NCBI GenBank assembly: GCA_019677205.1
Contig: JAAMXY010001053.1
Span: 58,869 to 98,771 of the forward strand
Source of the DNA: Pinguiococcus pyrenoidosus
Lineage: Eukaryota > Sar > Pinguiophyceae > Pinguiochrysidales > Pinguiochrysidaceae
Length of the DNA: 39,903 nucleotides
Direction of reading: 5' to 3'
Under the pieces are notes generated by a model. The model made no database searches, was not told the origin of the DNA, and saw only the letters and a list, made by a program, of their open reading frames with translations. Below, in pieces: positions 21,554 to 33,000 of this stretch; the first letter of the stretch is position 1, and each line of letters begins with the position of its first letter. A program made the position numbers and the translations under genes.

Positions 21554-22717
21554 ATGAATCCGCCCGTGCACGTCCTCGTGGACAGTCTGCTCCCCATCGT
21601 GGGCGTGCTGTGGGCGCTGCGCGTGTCCACGTCGTACAATCCCAAAGGCGTGCACGCGCAGCGCTCCAGAACGGCGGCGAGCTTCTGCCTCGGCGTCGTG
21701 GTGGGCCTGGGCGTCGCGGAGCTGCGCCGCGCGCACGACATCGTGGAGTCGGGTCGCCAGGTGGTGGCGGAGCAGCTGAGCGAGATCTCGAGCGCGCGGC
21801 GCGTGGACGGCCACCGCGTCGTGGACGCGCTGGGAAGCTACGGCGGCTCCCTCAAGTCGCAGGTGGCGCGCGCGGTGAAGCACGCGGGCGCGAGTGGCAG
21901 CGAGGCCGTCTCTGGGTTGCGGAACAAGAAGAGCGGAGGACTGTACAAGCGATTGCAAGCGGAGTTCGAGGTCACGGAAGAGGAGTTGGACGCGGCGGCG
22001 GCGTCTTTTGGCGGTGATCTTCACCAGGCGTTTGCGGCGGGCGCCACCAAAGCGGCGGAGCCCGGCGTCTGGCAGAGCTTGGTGAGCGCCTGCAGACAGC
22101 TCGTGGACGAGTACCTGGACTTGCACGACTGCAAGGAGGACGACGAGTCCTGCCGGACCAGCCTGGCGGACAAGCTGGTGTGGCAGCTCTTTGGCCTGGC
22201 GTTTGTGGTGCTCACGTGGGGCGAGCAGTCCAACTACACCGAGAACCTGCTGTACTTCGTGCTGGCGAACAGCCTGGCGGTGTACGAGGCGCTGGGCCAC
22301 ATATCCTTCGCGGTCACATCACACAAGCCGCTCGGGCCCCGCGGCCACATCGGGCCGGAGTTCTACACGGCGCTTCGAATTACCGATCTGATGACATGCT
22401 ACCTCGTGGCGCATCATCCCGTGCTGCACGAGGCGGTGTTCTGTAGAAAGGGCAAGTACGGACTCTTCGCGATGTTCCTGGGGGCGGTGTCGCTCGCGGC
22501 GGCAACGTGGAACACCATCTGGCACATCTCGAAGATCAAGGAGGATCTGCTCATGGGGCTTCATGACATGAACGTGCTTGACGCCGTCTGCCACACGAGC
22601 TGCGCGCTGTCCATCTTCTACATCTCCCTGCGTCGTGGCGACTACAGCACGTTCAAGCCGATGGTACTGGGCCTCGCCGCCTACGCAGCGTTCTTCAAAC
22701 TAGATCTGATATGGTAG
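21482..22717 (+). CDS. Multi-pass membrane protein of unknown family
   Basis: A single intronless frame encodes 411 residues from the first ATG, or 387 from the second at 21554, which I favour because an E2F-like site lies between them and hydrophobic sequence begins right after it. I recognise no family. Two hydrophobic segments near the N-terminus (LLPIVGVLWAL and FCLGVVVGLGVAEL) are followed by about 130 hydrophilic, partly helical residues. About five or six further segments follow, including FGLAFVVLTWG, LLYFVLANSLAVYEAL, FAMFLGAVSLAAATW and MVLGLAAYAAFF. A short cysteine cluster (DCKEDDESC) precedes the third segment. The even codon use and absence of stops support a real gene. It is divergent from CBF5 and convergent with the PPPDE-PUL gene. 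Confidence 0.8.
   Translation: MLTRHFRRRIRLFPPNSSNAGGAEMNPPVHVLVDSLLPIVGVLWALRVSTSYNPKGVHAQRSRTAASFCLGVVVGLGVAELRRAHDIVESGRQVVAEQLSEISSARRVDGHRVVDALGSYGGSLKSQVARAVKHAGASGSEAVSGLRNKKSGGLYKRLQAEFEVTEEELDAAAASFGGDLHQAFAAGATKAAEPGVWQSLVSACRQLVDEYLDLHDCKEDDESCRTSLADKLVWQLFGLAFVVLTWGEQSNYTENLLYFVLANSLAVYEALGHISFAVTSHKPLGPRGHIGPEFYTALRITDLMTCYLVAHHPVLHEAVFCRKGKYGLFAMFLGAVSLAAATWNTIWHISKIKEDLLMGLHDMNVLDAVCHTSCALSIFYISLRRGDYSTFKPMVLGLAAYAAFFKLDLIW
21516..21528 (+). promoter_or_regulatory. E2F-like motif TTTTCCCGCCAAA
   Basis: This matches the optimal E2F/DP site. It lies 25 bases before the ATG at 21554 and would be inside the reading frame if translation began at 21482, which is one reason to prefer the later start. 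Confidence 0.5.
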
Positions 22718-23151
22718 CACGGCCGAAACGGGGCGGGGACGGAACCGGGCGGGGACGGAACCGGGCGGGGCTGGGCCGTACAGAGCAAGGGAGGAAACCG
22801 CGGAAACCAAGGGGACAAGGGCTGATAGAGCATGTAGCAGCTGCGAGATTTGTGTCTGAAGTGACGTGAAATGAAGAGAAGGGAGGCGAGCCGAAGCTCC
22901 GTGGAGGAGTGACATGATCCGACGTTCCAAGCAGCACTCTCGGGCATGGCATCGCAACAGGATGGTAAGACAGGAGCTGTTGCGCGGTTGCGCGGAAGAT
23001 GCCGATTGTCATATCCGATATGTTCATGTTGGAAGTCAGGCTCGTCGCCTCGCTATTCCCTCACACCAACGCCGGTTCACACGCTTTTGTACACTTGTCG
23101 GCGACGCGACAAAAACCAACAGCAGCCACCGCCATCACTTGCGAAAGGCCA
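22718..23151. other. Convergent spacer between the membrane protein and PPPDE-PUL genes
   Basis: This 434-base spacer has a G-rich tandem repeat at 22724-22772. No gene is supported. Confidence 0.5.
22724..22772 (+). repeat. G-rich 16-bp tandem repeat
   Basis: About three copies of GGAACCGGGCGGGGAC, the first imperfect, start just after the stop codon of the unknown membrane protein. The repeated G runs could form a G-quadruplex on the plus strand. Confidence 0.85.
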
Positions 23152-24626
23152 TCACTTAAGGAGGGCCAAGACCTTCCGGGCAAGGTCGTTTGCAGGCTGG
23201 CCTCTCGTAGGACCGTCGCACGCGCTCTCCACCTCAAAGCTCAGCCCCAACCCTTCGGCGAGCTCGCGAAGTGGCCGGTCATCTTCCGCATTTTCGTTCG
23301 CCTCGAAGCTCAGCAGGCACCCGAGGATACCCATGCGCCGTTCCAATACGACAGTATCTCCTTCTGCAAAGCGCAAACGGCATCAGCATGATGCCGCATC
23401 GCTAAGTGGATGCTCAAGGGATACCTGAATGCAACGACTCGAGCGCCACGCAGAAGATTTGTGCACTGAGATCCCTCTTCGCTTCGCCATCGATGTCAAC
23501 TCCGCTGTCGCGCCCCCGAAGAATCACCATGTTCAGGAGGATCGCTGCACCCATCTGGCGGACCTGTTGCAAAACCAGCTTCAGGTTCTGCCCTTCTGGA
23601 AAGCGCTATCCATGCCTAAAGACTCGAGGACAAGATCAAAGCTTACCTCTTTTCTGGCGTGGTGCAAGCACGAACTAGCAATGTCGACTGGAGCCGGGGT
23701 GCCATCATGCCCCGCGAAACCGTCCCTGCGCAGGAAACGTCAGACCTTGGGCGTGGGGAGGACATTCCATGGTAGCTGCTCGGGTGCCTCACCCATTCTC
23801 CCACATGAGCTTCTTCAGGTGCTCGTTTTTGGAGTCGCACGCATTGGCAACGGCGCAGGCTGCCAGGGCACATTCGGAAGCACTGGAAGTCGCGCTCCCC
23901 GGTGTCCCAGAAGCTGCCTGTAGGCAGCTCCGGAGGAGGACTCGCTGCTCTTCAGACGCGTGGGCGTCAGCTGGCGCATTGAGCATGGCCAGCCTCGTCA
24001 GAAGCAGTGCGGAGAACCTGCCCTTGGTGCTGCCGCTGCGGGCGATGGCAGAGTTGAGGCATGCCAGCGCATTTGCGGAAATGGGGAGGTCCCGATGCCG
24101 CAGGGCGTTGCGCAGCTCTTCGATGCTTGCATCGCTGGCCGCCGCAGACCCTTCCGGGGCGCTTATCCGAAGCTGCCGCAGGGGCTTGTCAATGAGATCG
24201 ACTCTGCCGCCCGCGCTTGTGGCCACAAGACAGCGCATGTTCATGAAGTGCTGCCGGGCGTCGGCAGCGCTGACGGGGGCAGGCATCTGCGTCGTCTCCG
24301 CTCGGGCAAACGTTGCGGGCGTTGCCGGCGAGGCATGCGGCGCTGGTGGGACCCGAAACTCGCCATGGTTGGCCGCCGCATTCGCCCTCGCGTTGGCCGC
24401 AATTCCAGCTCCTGGGTCCGGAATGTCCATGCGCATGTTGCTCAGCATCGGGCCAAAGGAGGCGAACAGCGGCGAGTTGAGCACTTTGCTCGGCAACTCT
24501 GCGATCAGGAAGAGATCCTCGTTAGCAGTTGCAGTGGAAAGGTGGAGCAGCACACAACGCTGCTCGCAAATGTACAACACATGCATACACCAATGCATAT
24601 ACATGTATATATACACACAGAGATAG

Positions 24627-24681
<55 letters not shown>

Positions 24682-25120
24682 AAGAAAGAGACTGCCTGAT
24701 CGGAACCCCGACACAGCTGCCAAAGCGCTCGCGCAGCGTACCTGTGATCCAATCTGGAATTCCGCGACCGATGAGAAACTGCGCGACCTCGTCACTGAAG
24801 TTGTTGCAGTTGTGGCGGAACAGATTGTACGTCGCCGCACTGTATCGCGGCCGGATACTGTCGAGGAAAGCTTGGAACGTGGCCTTGTCCACTTCCGTCT
24901 CGCCCAGATCCAGAATCTGCACCGGCGCCATGTTGCTCGCGACAGCTGCGTGCGGCATCGCCTGAATTCCGCCGCCGAAGAAGTACTCCAGACCGAACAC
25001 AATGACGCCAGTGTGCGGAATCATCGGAATCTGCGTTCCCTGCAGCAGCGCCGCACTCAACTGCGCCGCCATTCCGCCACTGAGGTCGTACAGCGCGAGC
25101 TGCACTCTTTCGCGCGGCAT
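23152..25120 (-). CDS. PPPDE (DeSI-type) cysteine isopeptidase fused to a PUL domain
   Basis: Five exons are 25120-24742, 24498-23793, 23725-23647, 23587-23425 and 23363-23152, joining in phases 1, 2, 0 and 1 to 512 residues. The PPPDE domain occupies residues 1-126. His36 (IPHTGVIVFG) and Cys105 (FRHNCNNFSDEVAQFL) form the catalytic pair, with EYFFGGGIQ between them. These peptidases remove SUMO or ubiquitin from proteins. After a linker rich in Ala and Pro comes an alpha-helical PUL-like domain, the armadillo-type module that binds Cdc48/p97 in PLAA. It runs from about residue 230 to the end. Plant and fungal relatives often have a thioredoxin domain between the two; I see none here. Intron 1 carries a (GA)n repeat. 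The PUL assignment is less certain than the PPPDE one. Confidence 0.85.
24629..24680. repeat. (GA)n microsatellite
   Basis: About 48 bases of GA lie in intron 1 (24741-24499) of the PPPDE-PUL gene, preceded by a TATA/CACA-rich stretch. The transcript reads it as CU. Confidence 0.95.
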
Positions 25121-25177
25121 CGGAACGGAAAAAACGACGGAAAAAGAAGTGTCAACGTATGTACCTCCCTTCAAAAA

Positions 25178-25186
25178 GCGCCAAAA
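25178..25186. promoter_or_regulatory. E2F-like motif GCGCCAAAA
   Basis: The reverse complement TTTTGGCGC fits TTTSSCGC. It lies 58 bases upstream of the PPPDE-PUL start in the 271-base divergent spacer shared with secE. Confidence 0.35.
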
Positions 25187-25391
25187 TGCGCGCGAAAGTC
25201 CGAAGCGGCCGAGTTCGAGAGAAAAGGCGGACAGAGACCGAGCTGAAGCGCTGTCAGCTGATGCCTCTGTCAGACGTTTCCCCGCTATTCGCGTGATGTA
25301 CGCGCCGTTTGGGAAACTCGCGAAGCTCAACTTCCGTCTGTCCCAAGTGGGTGACTTGGCGCCAGAACCGCGGCGCAAAGCGGCGCGAAAG

Positions 25392-26296
25392 ATGAGACTC
25401 TCCGTTTTGGTGCTGATTTCGGCATTGGAGGCCGCGCTGGCCTTCTGTCCGCCGCGCGTGGCGTCCAGGTCCAGTTTGATGGTCCGGAGAGGAGAGGTAC
25501 ACTCGGCGCACATCTTTGCGCTTTCCCTTTGGCGTCGGTGCGCGACGGATGTCAGGCGCCAAAAGAGCGAAGCGTTTGACGCGCGCTTCCGGATAGACTT
25601 TGTGTCGCTCAAGAGAGAGCAGACGTACCAGCTTTTGCACCAGAAAGTGAAAAGACCGTCGTCAACGCAAAGTTTCATCTCTGCCTGAAGTCGCTACGTG
25701 CATTTGAGTACTTCGTTTCGCGCGCATTTTTTACGAAGTTCGCAGGATTTGCTGACGACCCTTTGTCTTTCTGCGTTGTGTCTCTAGGTCAAACCACGAC
25801 AGGACGAGGACTCGCAGAACGAGCAACAAGGCACGCCGGTGCAGCTCGATCTGGACTTCCTCAAAGATGACGCAGATCTGCCCTTCACGGAGGCCGGGTC
25901 GGATCCAGCGGCGATTAGGTGCGTTCGGATGCAGCCTCACTGCTAACTTTTGCATGACTTACGTGAGTCGATATCCGCATGTGGCTGGGGGAACAAACCA
26001 GAGATGCAGTGCGAAAGAAAGCCGCGGTGCTGGAGGAGACTGTGTGGAAGGAGTACTCTCGCGACGAGGACAGCGACTTGAAAGCCGCCGACATCGATAA
26101 GCTCCCGTTCTTGCAGCAGCTGGCAACGGAGTTCTCCATGGTGAAGTGGCCGGACCGCAAGCAGGTGGTCAGCACGACCATCACGGTCCTGTCGCTCACC
26201 ATCTTCATGCTGCTGTACTTCGCCGCCATGCGCCTGGGCACGAGGTTTGTGACCGAAAAGATCTTCGGCGAGTTTCATGACTTGGACATGCTGTAG
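25392..26296 (+). CDS. secE: Plastid SecE, preprotein translocase subunit
   Basis: Three exons are 25392-25496, 25788-25918 and 26002-26296, joining in phases 0 and 2 to 176 residues. The leader MRLSVLVLISALEAALAF is a signal peptide ending in A-F, followed by CPPRVASRSS, a transit-peptide-like stretch; this bipartite form targets complex plastids. The conserved SecE core is FSMVKWPDRKQVVSTTITVL, leading into one transmembrane helix. SecE braces SecY in the thylakoid/plastid Sec translocase. The acceptor at 26001 is chosen because it keeps the frame; an ATG at 25980 lies in the same frame but within the intron. The gene is divergent from the PPPDE-PUL gene and convergent with the giant surface-protein gene. 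Confidence 0.93.
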
Positions 26297-26418
26297 ACGC
26301 CGGTGGATTTGCGAAGTGTGGATGAAGAAACTCCTTTGCTAGTTTCTCTTTCTCTCTCCCTCTCTCTCTAGCTCTCTCTCTGTCTCTATCTCTTTCTCTA
26401 TCTCTGTCTCTATCTCTT

Positions 26419-26481
<63 letters not shown>

Positions 26482-26499
26482 ATATAAATGTATATGAAT

Positions 26500-26543
<44 letters not shown>

Positions 26544-27055
26544 AGAGTCGCAGAATCGCAGAAAAACTCTAAGGCCGCAGGCAGAAACACCGTGAACCTT
26601 CGATCCGCTCCGTTGCAAAGTTGTTTCACTCAACGCCTCGGTTGCATTGCATGGAAGAGCATTTTCACATGATGCGTGAAGGTCGTGCTGCTGATAGGCG
26701 CAGCGAGGCGATGGTGACTTTCGAAGTAGCAAAAGTGATGATCGAGAGGAGACCTCGAGCCAAAAAGTCACTGGGCTTCTTTCGTCTCCACGACCAGACC
26801 TCTTCAGAGAGGGCGTAAAACTAAGCCTATTGTCGTAAATACCGTAGCACATAACCAAACCCCGCCCGAGGAAAGAGGACGACAGGATTTGCTCCACTCC
26901 GCAAACAAACCCGTCACGAGAGAGGTTCGCTTGGCGCTGGATGTCCAGGTGCGTCGAACTAATACTTGCATTTCTATGATCTAAAAACTAAGGAGTATAG
27001 AGTAGAGCGGTACACCGACGGCATCGTCGATTGCGCACCACCTGCTCGGCCCACT
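26297..27055. other. Convergent spacer between secE and the giant surface-protein gene
   Basis: This 759-base spacer is dominated by microsatellites in its first third. The rest holds short frames without family resemblance. Confidence 0.5.
26345..26540. repeat. Compound (CT)n and (CA)n microsatellite
   Basis: A CT-rich tract with TCTATCT and TCTGTCT variants runs from 26345 to 26479. A short AT-rich bridge and a pure (CA)n run at 26502-26540 follow, all just downstream of secE. Confidence 0.95.
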
Positions 27056-30000
27056 TTACATCGGCCTGACAGACGAACCGTCCTGGTTGGATCGGAGGTC
27101 CAAGGCGCCGTTGGACTTTCTCGTGTAGAGGAAGTAGCCAACGCCCGCAACGATGAGAGCAGCACCGATGACGACCGGGGCGATGATGACGGCTGGGTTG
27201 GTGCCATCGTCGCTGTCGTCATCGTCATCGTCATCGTCGTCATAGTCGCCGACGCTCGTGATGTCGAGACTGTCAGTGTCCACGGTGACGGCCGAGAAGG
27301 CCGGCACCGCCTGCAGCTCCGTCTGGAAGTCATTCATCACGCCGCTGGTCACGGCGGCACTGAGAGTGTCGAACAGCTCCGCTTGGGTGGGGCTAGACCC
27401 GCCCGAGCTGACGTCGCTGGTCCTCTGCGACACCTGGAAGTCCACCTCGACGCCGGACTGAAGCCGGCGCCGGCGGGTGGTGTCGGCCACCCGGGTGATC
27501 GACACGTCCTCGGAAGTGATGCCGTCGACGGAGTTGGCGAATGCGGCAATGAAGTCTCCCTCGTTGGCCTCCACGGTCGCCTTGTCCACGCCGTTGAGAA
27601 CCAGCGAGACTTCGAGAACGACCAAGTCGGACTCCGTCGGCGAGGAAGAAGCCAACACCGTCGGCGCGGCGCTCAGCGTGACCGATGGCTCGTTGGTCGG
27701 CTCCAGACTCGGCTGAAGGGTTGGCGCACTCGAGGGTTCCGGCGTCGGCGACGTGATGCCGCAGTTGACGCCTTCGTAGCCAGTGACGCAGATACAGGTA
27801 CCGTCGATGCATTCGCCGTTGCCATTGCAGTCGCGGTCGGCGCAGGTGTCCACCACGATGGCGCTCTCGTTGACCAGCTCCTGGCCCGTCTCGTCGGCGA
27901 TGTTCTGCGTGAGCGCGGAGGTGTCGCTGGCGCTCTCCTGGACGGCAGCGACGTCCAGCTCGCCGTCGCGGCTGGAGCCAGACTCCTTGACCAGCACGAC
28001 GATCTCCGCCGTGATCTGCGTCACGGGCTCGTCCACCGTGGGCGTCTCGACGCTGCCTCCCGTGCGCGTCTCGACCTCGCTCACGAGGTCCGACACGAAG
28101 GTGGGATCGTCCAGGGTCTTCTGCGACGACGTGTCGTCGCTCTCCGAGATGGACATGGTGGTCTCCACCTGCATGGCGAAGGCCAGGCGGCGGCGCTGCT
28201 CGGCGACCTGCAGCACGCGGCGGCTGGATACCTCCTCCACGTCGCACTTGGAGACGGGAAGCGCACCGCAGCGGATGTCTCGCATGCTGTCGAGGATGGT
28301 CTCCTTGGTGTTGCTGTCGGGCTCAGTCGGGAACGACAGCGTCGTTTGCTCCTTGACTTCCAGCACCACTTCGGTGTCAACGCCGGTCTCGTCTTCCGAT
28401 TCGCCGTCCTCGACGCCCACGGTCTTCAGCATGGAGCTCCGCAGGTCGGTGAGCAGGTTCTTCAGCGCGGCACCGCCGGTGTCCAAGCCCGTGGCGTTGA
28501 TGGGCACGGTCACGGTGGCGATGGGAGAGAACGGTACCAGGGACGGCATCGTCGACGGCGCCCCGGATGGCGACGGCGTCGGCGCCATGGTCGGTGTCGT
28601 CGACACCACCAAGGTCGGCGACGATGTGGGCGCCTGCGTATCAGCGCAGAGCGTGCCCTCGAGGCAGATCAGAGACAGGCAGTCCGAGTTGACAGAGCAA
28701 GTCTGGCCGCCGTTGCACGGGTTGCAGTACTGCCCGCCGCAGTCCACGTCGGTCTCGTCGCCGCTCTTCTCGCCGTCGACGCAGGACGCCGACGTGGGCG
28801 ACGACGACGGGCTGGGCGTCGGCATCATGGTGGGAGACTTCGTGGGCGCCGGCGTGGGCGAGACGATGCACGTGCCTTGCTTGACACATTCCGGTACCAA
28901 GCCCGACGGGTTGACGTCGTTGTCGGCGTCCTTGGAGGCCGTGTAGCCATCCAAGCCGGTGAGCGTGATATTCGTCTGCGACGCCACCACCTCTTCGCAG
29001 CTCGGTCCGGTGAAGCCGCTGGTGCAGGAGCAGACGGCGGCGCCGTCCACGACGCTGCAGCTGCCGCGGCCGTCGCAGGAGAGGCCGGTACTGTTCCCGG
29101 CGGGACAGTCGATCTTGGAGCAGTCGGACAAGGTGTAGGCGGCCTCGCAGGTGCAGGTGTTGGTACCTTCGTCGCAGGTGCCGTGGCCGCTGCAGGAGTT
29201 CAAGCAGCCCGTCTGGCACGCAACGCCGGAGAAGCCGCAGCGGCACAGGCAAGTCGAGGTCCCGTTGGTATCAACGACGCAGGCGCCCTGGTTGTCGATG
29301 CAATCGATGCCGCAAGCGGTGCGCTCCTGGCCGCTGGCGACGAAGATCGGGTAGTAGACGCCCGCCTCCGTGACCGTGGCGCACACGCGAGTGGCCGTGG
29401 GCGTCCCGTCGATGGTGACCATGGACGTCACGTCGACGATGGAGCCGTCCTCCATCAACTTGCCAACGCCGTAGGAGTCGAAGTACGAACGCTTCACGAT
29501 GTCGGTACGGGCGTCCAGGCAGATGGACACGGACTCGAAGGCGTCGCTGTCGGCGGTGCTGAAGCCCTTGCCGTCACCGATGAGTTGACCCACCACGGCG
29601 CCGGCGCTGTTGTAGATGACCAGCGCGTCGAACTTGGTCGCGTCGGAGCAGTCCTCGTAGCGGCTGTAGCCGCCGGCGGAGGCGTAGGTGAAGGTGTACT
29701 CGCTGGCGCCGGAGCTGCTGACGTTGCTTAGGCGCCGAGACGAGAGCGACGAGTTGGTGCAGGACGGCGTGATCGTGATCTCGACGGCACCGCCGTTCAC
29801 GACCTCGGGCTTGTCACCGCACTGGGCGAACGACGTCGACTCTCCGACCTCCGCGGTATCGTTGCCAGTCTGCGCGCCGGGGACGGACCCGATGCCGCAG
29901 TTGTCCGCCAGGGTCTTCATGGCGCTGCCGAAAAGGTTGTACTGCGTCAGGATCTCGGACACCTTGTTGTTGGCGTAGGTGCGCATGATGGGCCGGGCAA

Positions 30001-33000
30001 GCAGGTCCTGCAGCTTGTAGGACGCCTGCACCTTGACCCAGCTGTTCACTGGCGCCTCCTCGGTGGTCTCGTGGTACACGTTCTCGCGCGTGTAGGCCGG
30101 GATCCAGTGCGCGGTATGGAAGCGGTAGACCGACTTCATCTCGCCGCCACAGGCGCTGCATTCCTCGTCGTCATAGCTGTACTGCACGTGGTGCACCTCG
30201 CAGCTCTGGCGCGACAGGCACTCCTCCTTGGTCCTCGACGGCTCGTACCACGTGTAGTCCTCGCTGGCTTCCTCGCAGCTGGTCTGGTTGTAGTAGCCCT
30301 CGACGCGGCAACCGAGGCGGTGGTACAGATGCCAAGCTTCGGGGTCGTCGGAGCAGGAGAATCCCTGTCTCGGCGTGATGCACACGCCGAAGATCTCGGT
30401 GGTGTAGCATGCGTCCGAGGTACAAGGGCACTCCACGTGGTCGTAGGTCGTGAAGGACTCTCCCGACACGTCGTCCGTGCGGTTCACCTCCACGTAGGCC
30501 CACCAGCGGTCACCGTGCGTCCAGCTGGGATCCGAGCATCTCTCGGTGCGGAAGTCCCAGCGGTCCTCGCATTGCCCCAGCGCCTCGCAGGTCTCTCGCG
30601 TCGGGCATCGACTGAAATCCTGGCGGCAGTCGAGCGCCGTCGCCACGGCGGAGGGAAGCTCTTCCGACGCCGCGCTGGAGCAGTAGTCGCCCAGGGCCCC
30701 CCACTCCCAGAAGCGCACGGCGGGCTGCGGGCATTCGTACCATACGGTACCGTTGCCGGCGGCGCAGCTTCTGGCGCTGGTGTAGGATCCGTCCACCTGG
30801 TAGGTGTCGTTGTTGAAGCAGGCGCCCACGGCGCCGTAGTCGGCATTGAATTCCCACGGCGAGCTGAGGATGCAGAAGGGACAGTGGTGGTCGCAGGTCG
30901 CCTCGCTGAGGGTGGCGCACTGCTCCGACGACCAGCCCTGCTCTCCGAACCACTCGCCGGAGATGGGATCCTGCTTGCCGTAGTTGATGTCGCCTTCGCA
31001 GTAGCCGGCCTCGCAGGCATCCTTGGTGTTGTACTTGCCGGGCGAGAAGCGGTACCTCCAGTACAGCACGTCGGCGGAGTCTTGCAGGCATCCCTCTACC
31101 GTGTCCTGATCGTACAGATGCCAGATGACGCAGGTGTCGGGCAGCGGCGTCTGCCAGCTGCTGCCGTAGTCGTACACTTGCCCGCTGGCGCCTTCGCAGC
31201 CGGCCCACCAGTAGACCTCTCCGGTGTTGGGGTCCTCCCACGTGTGGTTGAAGATGTTGTCTACCAAGCTGCTGCTGGCGTTGAGAAAGCAACCAGACTG
31301 GCACCAGCTGTCCGTCCAGACGCCATGCTCGGGCTCGTCGTCGGCATAGCTCGGGAAGCGCGTGGCCCAGGACTGCTGCTGCAGCTGCAAGGTGCACAGG
31401 TCCGGGAAGCAGTCGGCGGCGGTGGCGTTGGCCGCCATGGGAATCTCGCACCAGGCCTCGTGATTGTAGCTGCCGTCGTCCTGAAAGCCTGCGCCGTGGA
31501 AGACGCCGTTCACCCCCGCACACTGGCTGTAGTCCATGGCGAGGAGCTCCGTGCCGTAGGCTTCGCAGCTGGGCGGGGAGCCCTGCGGCCAGCCGTAGTC
31601 GTCGGAGCAGAAGCTGTCGCCGGTGCATTGGTAGCCGACCTCGTAGCAGTTGTAGCCATAGCCTTGGATGCACGCCTCGATCTGGCGGTTGTTGCAGCGG
31701 GTGTAGGACAGGCAAGCCGTCTGGTTCTGCGGCACGTACACATCGCCGCAGCAGCTCTCCTTCTCCACATAGCACGTGCGACAGTCTCCTTCAAGGGCGT
31801 AGCACTGGTCATAGCACTTCGCCTGGTCTTCGTACAGATCCACCGACTCCTGACAGTACACGTGCGTCTCGCCCGTCCAGTCGTCCACGAACTCCACGAA
31901 CACGCCGAAGCAGCAGGTGCCGCCATACTCGTCGCGGCGCCAGTCGCCGCCAAAGGCCTCGCAGCAGCCGGGGTCGTGCACGTCTCCCGAGTTGGGCGTG
32001 CCCTCCGGGCTGTAGCGACAGCTCTGGGTATCCGGGTGGTAGAAGGCCCAGGATGGGCAGCACTGGTACTGATTCTCCATCCAGGTGCCGTTGCTGGCCG
32101 CGCAGCCGGCTTCGGTGGAGTAGCTGTTGCTGCAGGACTCGTAGCAGAGGTCTCGCTCGTAGCAGGGCAGCTCGACGTCTTCGGTCAGCGGCGGAGCGCA
32201 CGTGTAGTATCCGCAGTCGCCACCGAAGTACCACTCGCAGCGGAACTCGCCGCCGAAGAGCTCGCAGTCCTCGCGGTTATACAGCGAGCTGTACTGGAAC
32301 CAGTACTGCGTGGTGCCGTCGGTCAGCGTGTACATGTTGCCATTCTCCTCTCGCCACTGCTTCGACCGGTACTCCGAGTAGGACCACAGGTCGCACAAGT
32401 GCTGCTCCTCGCAGGTGCTGTTGCACAGGTACTGGATTCCGGCCTGGCCGATGTCGTGCTCGTAGGCGCGGTCGCCGCGGCAGCCGGGTTCGGTCACTTG
32501 CTCGCCCCAGGCGGCGCCAAACTCCTCTGCACTGGCACCGGCGTCCAGGTCCAGCTCCTCGCGTACGAAGCCGTACAGGGTGGGCTGGGACACGCTGTAC
32601 TCGTTGGTGAAGCATTCGGCGAAGCACAGGTACTCCTCCGCCACCGGCGTGGAGCAGCTGCCGTCCAAGGTGTTGCACGTGCTGTAGGAGCAGTAGCAGT
32701 CGGCGTCGGAGTTGCAGGAGGTCGTGCTGTCCCAGCCGTAGATCTTGGAGCGGCACACCTCCTCGAACTCGAAGAACTGCTCGAACTGCGTCGTGTCGGT
32801 CAGTTGGCCCAGGCCAGCCGCCGCCTTCTCAGCCAGCTCCATCTGGATGAACAGATCCTTCATGGTTTCCTTGGCGGACGCCGGGTCTCTGCAGAAGCTG
32901 TTGAGAGCGCCGTCGTCGTAGTCGCTCACTACGGTCACGTTGCCCGAGATGGTCTTGGGTGCGCAGCAGATGAAGTCGCGGAGCTCCCAGTTGCAGCACG

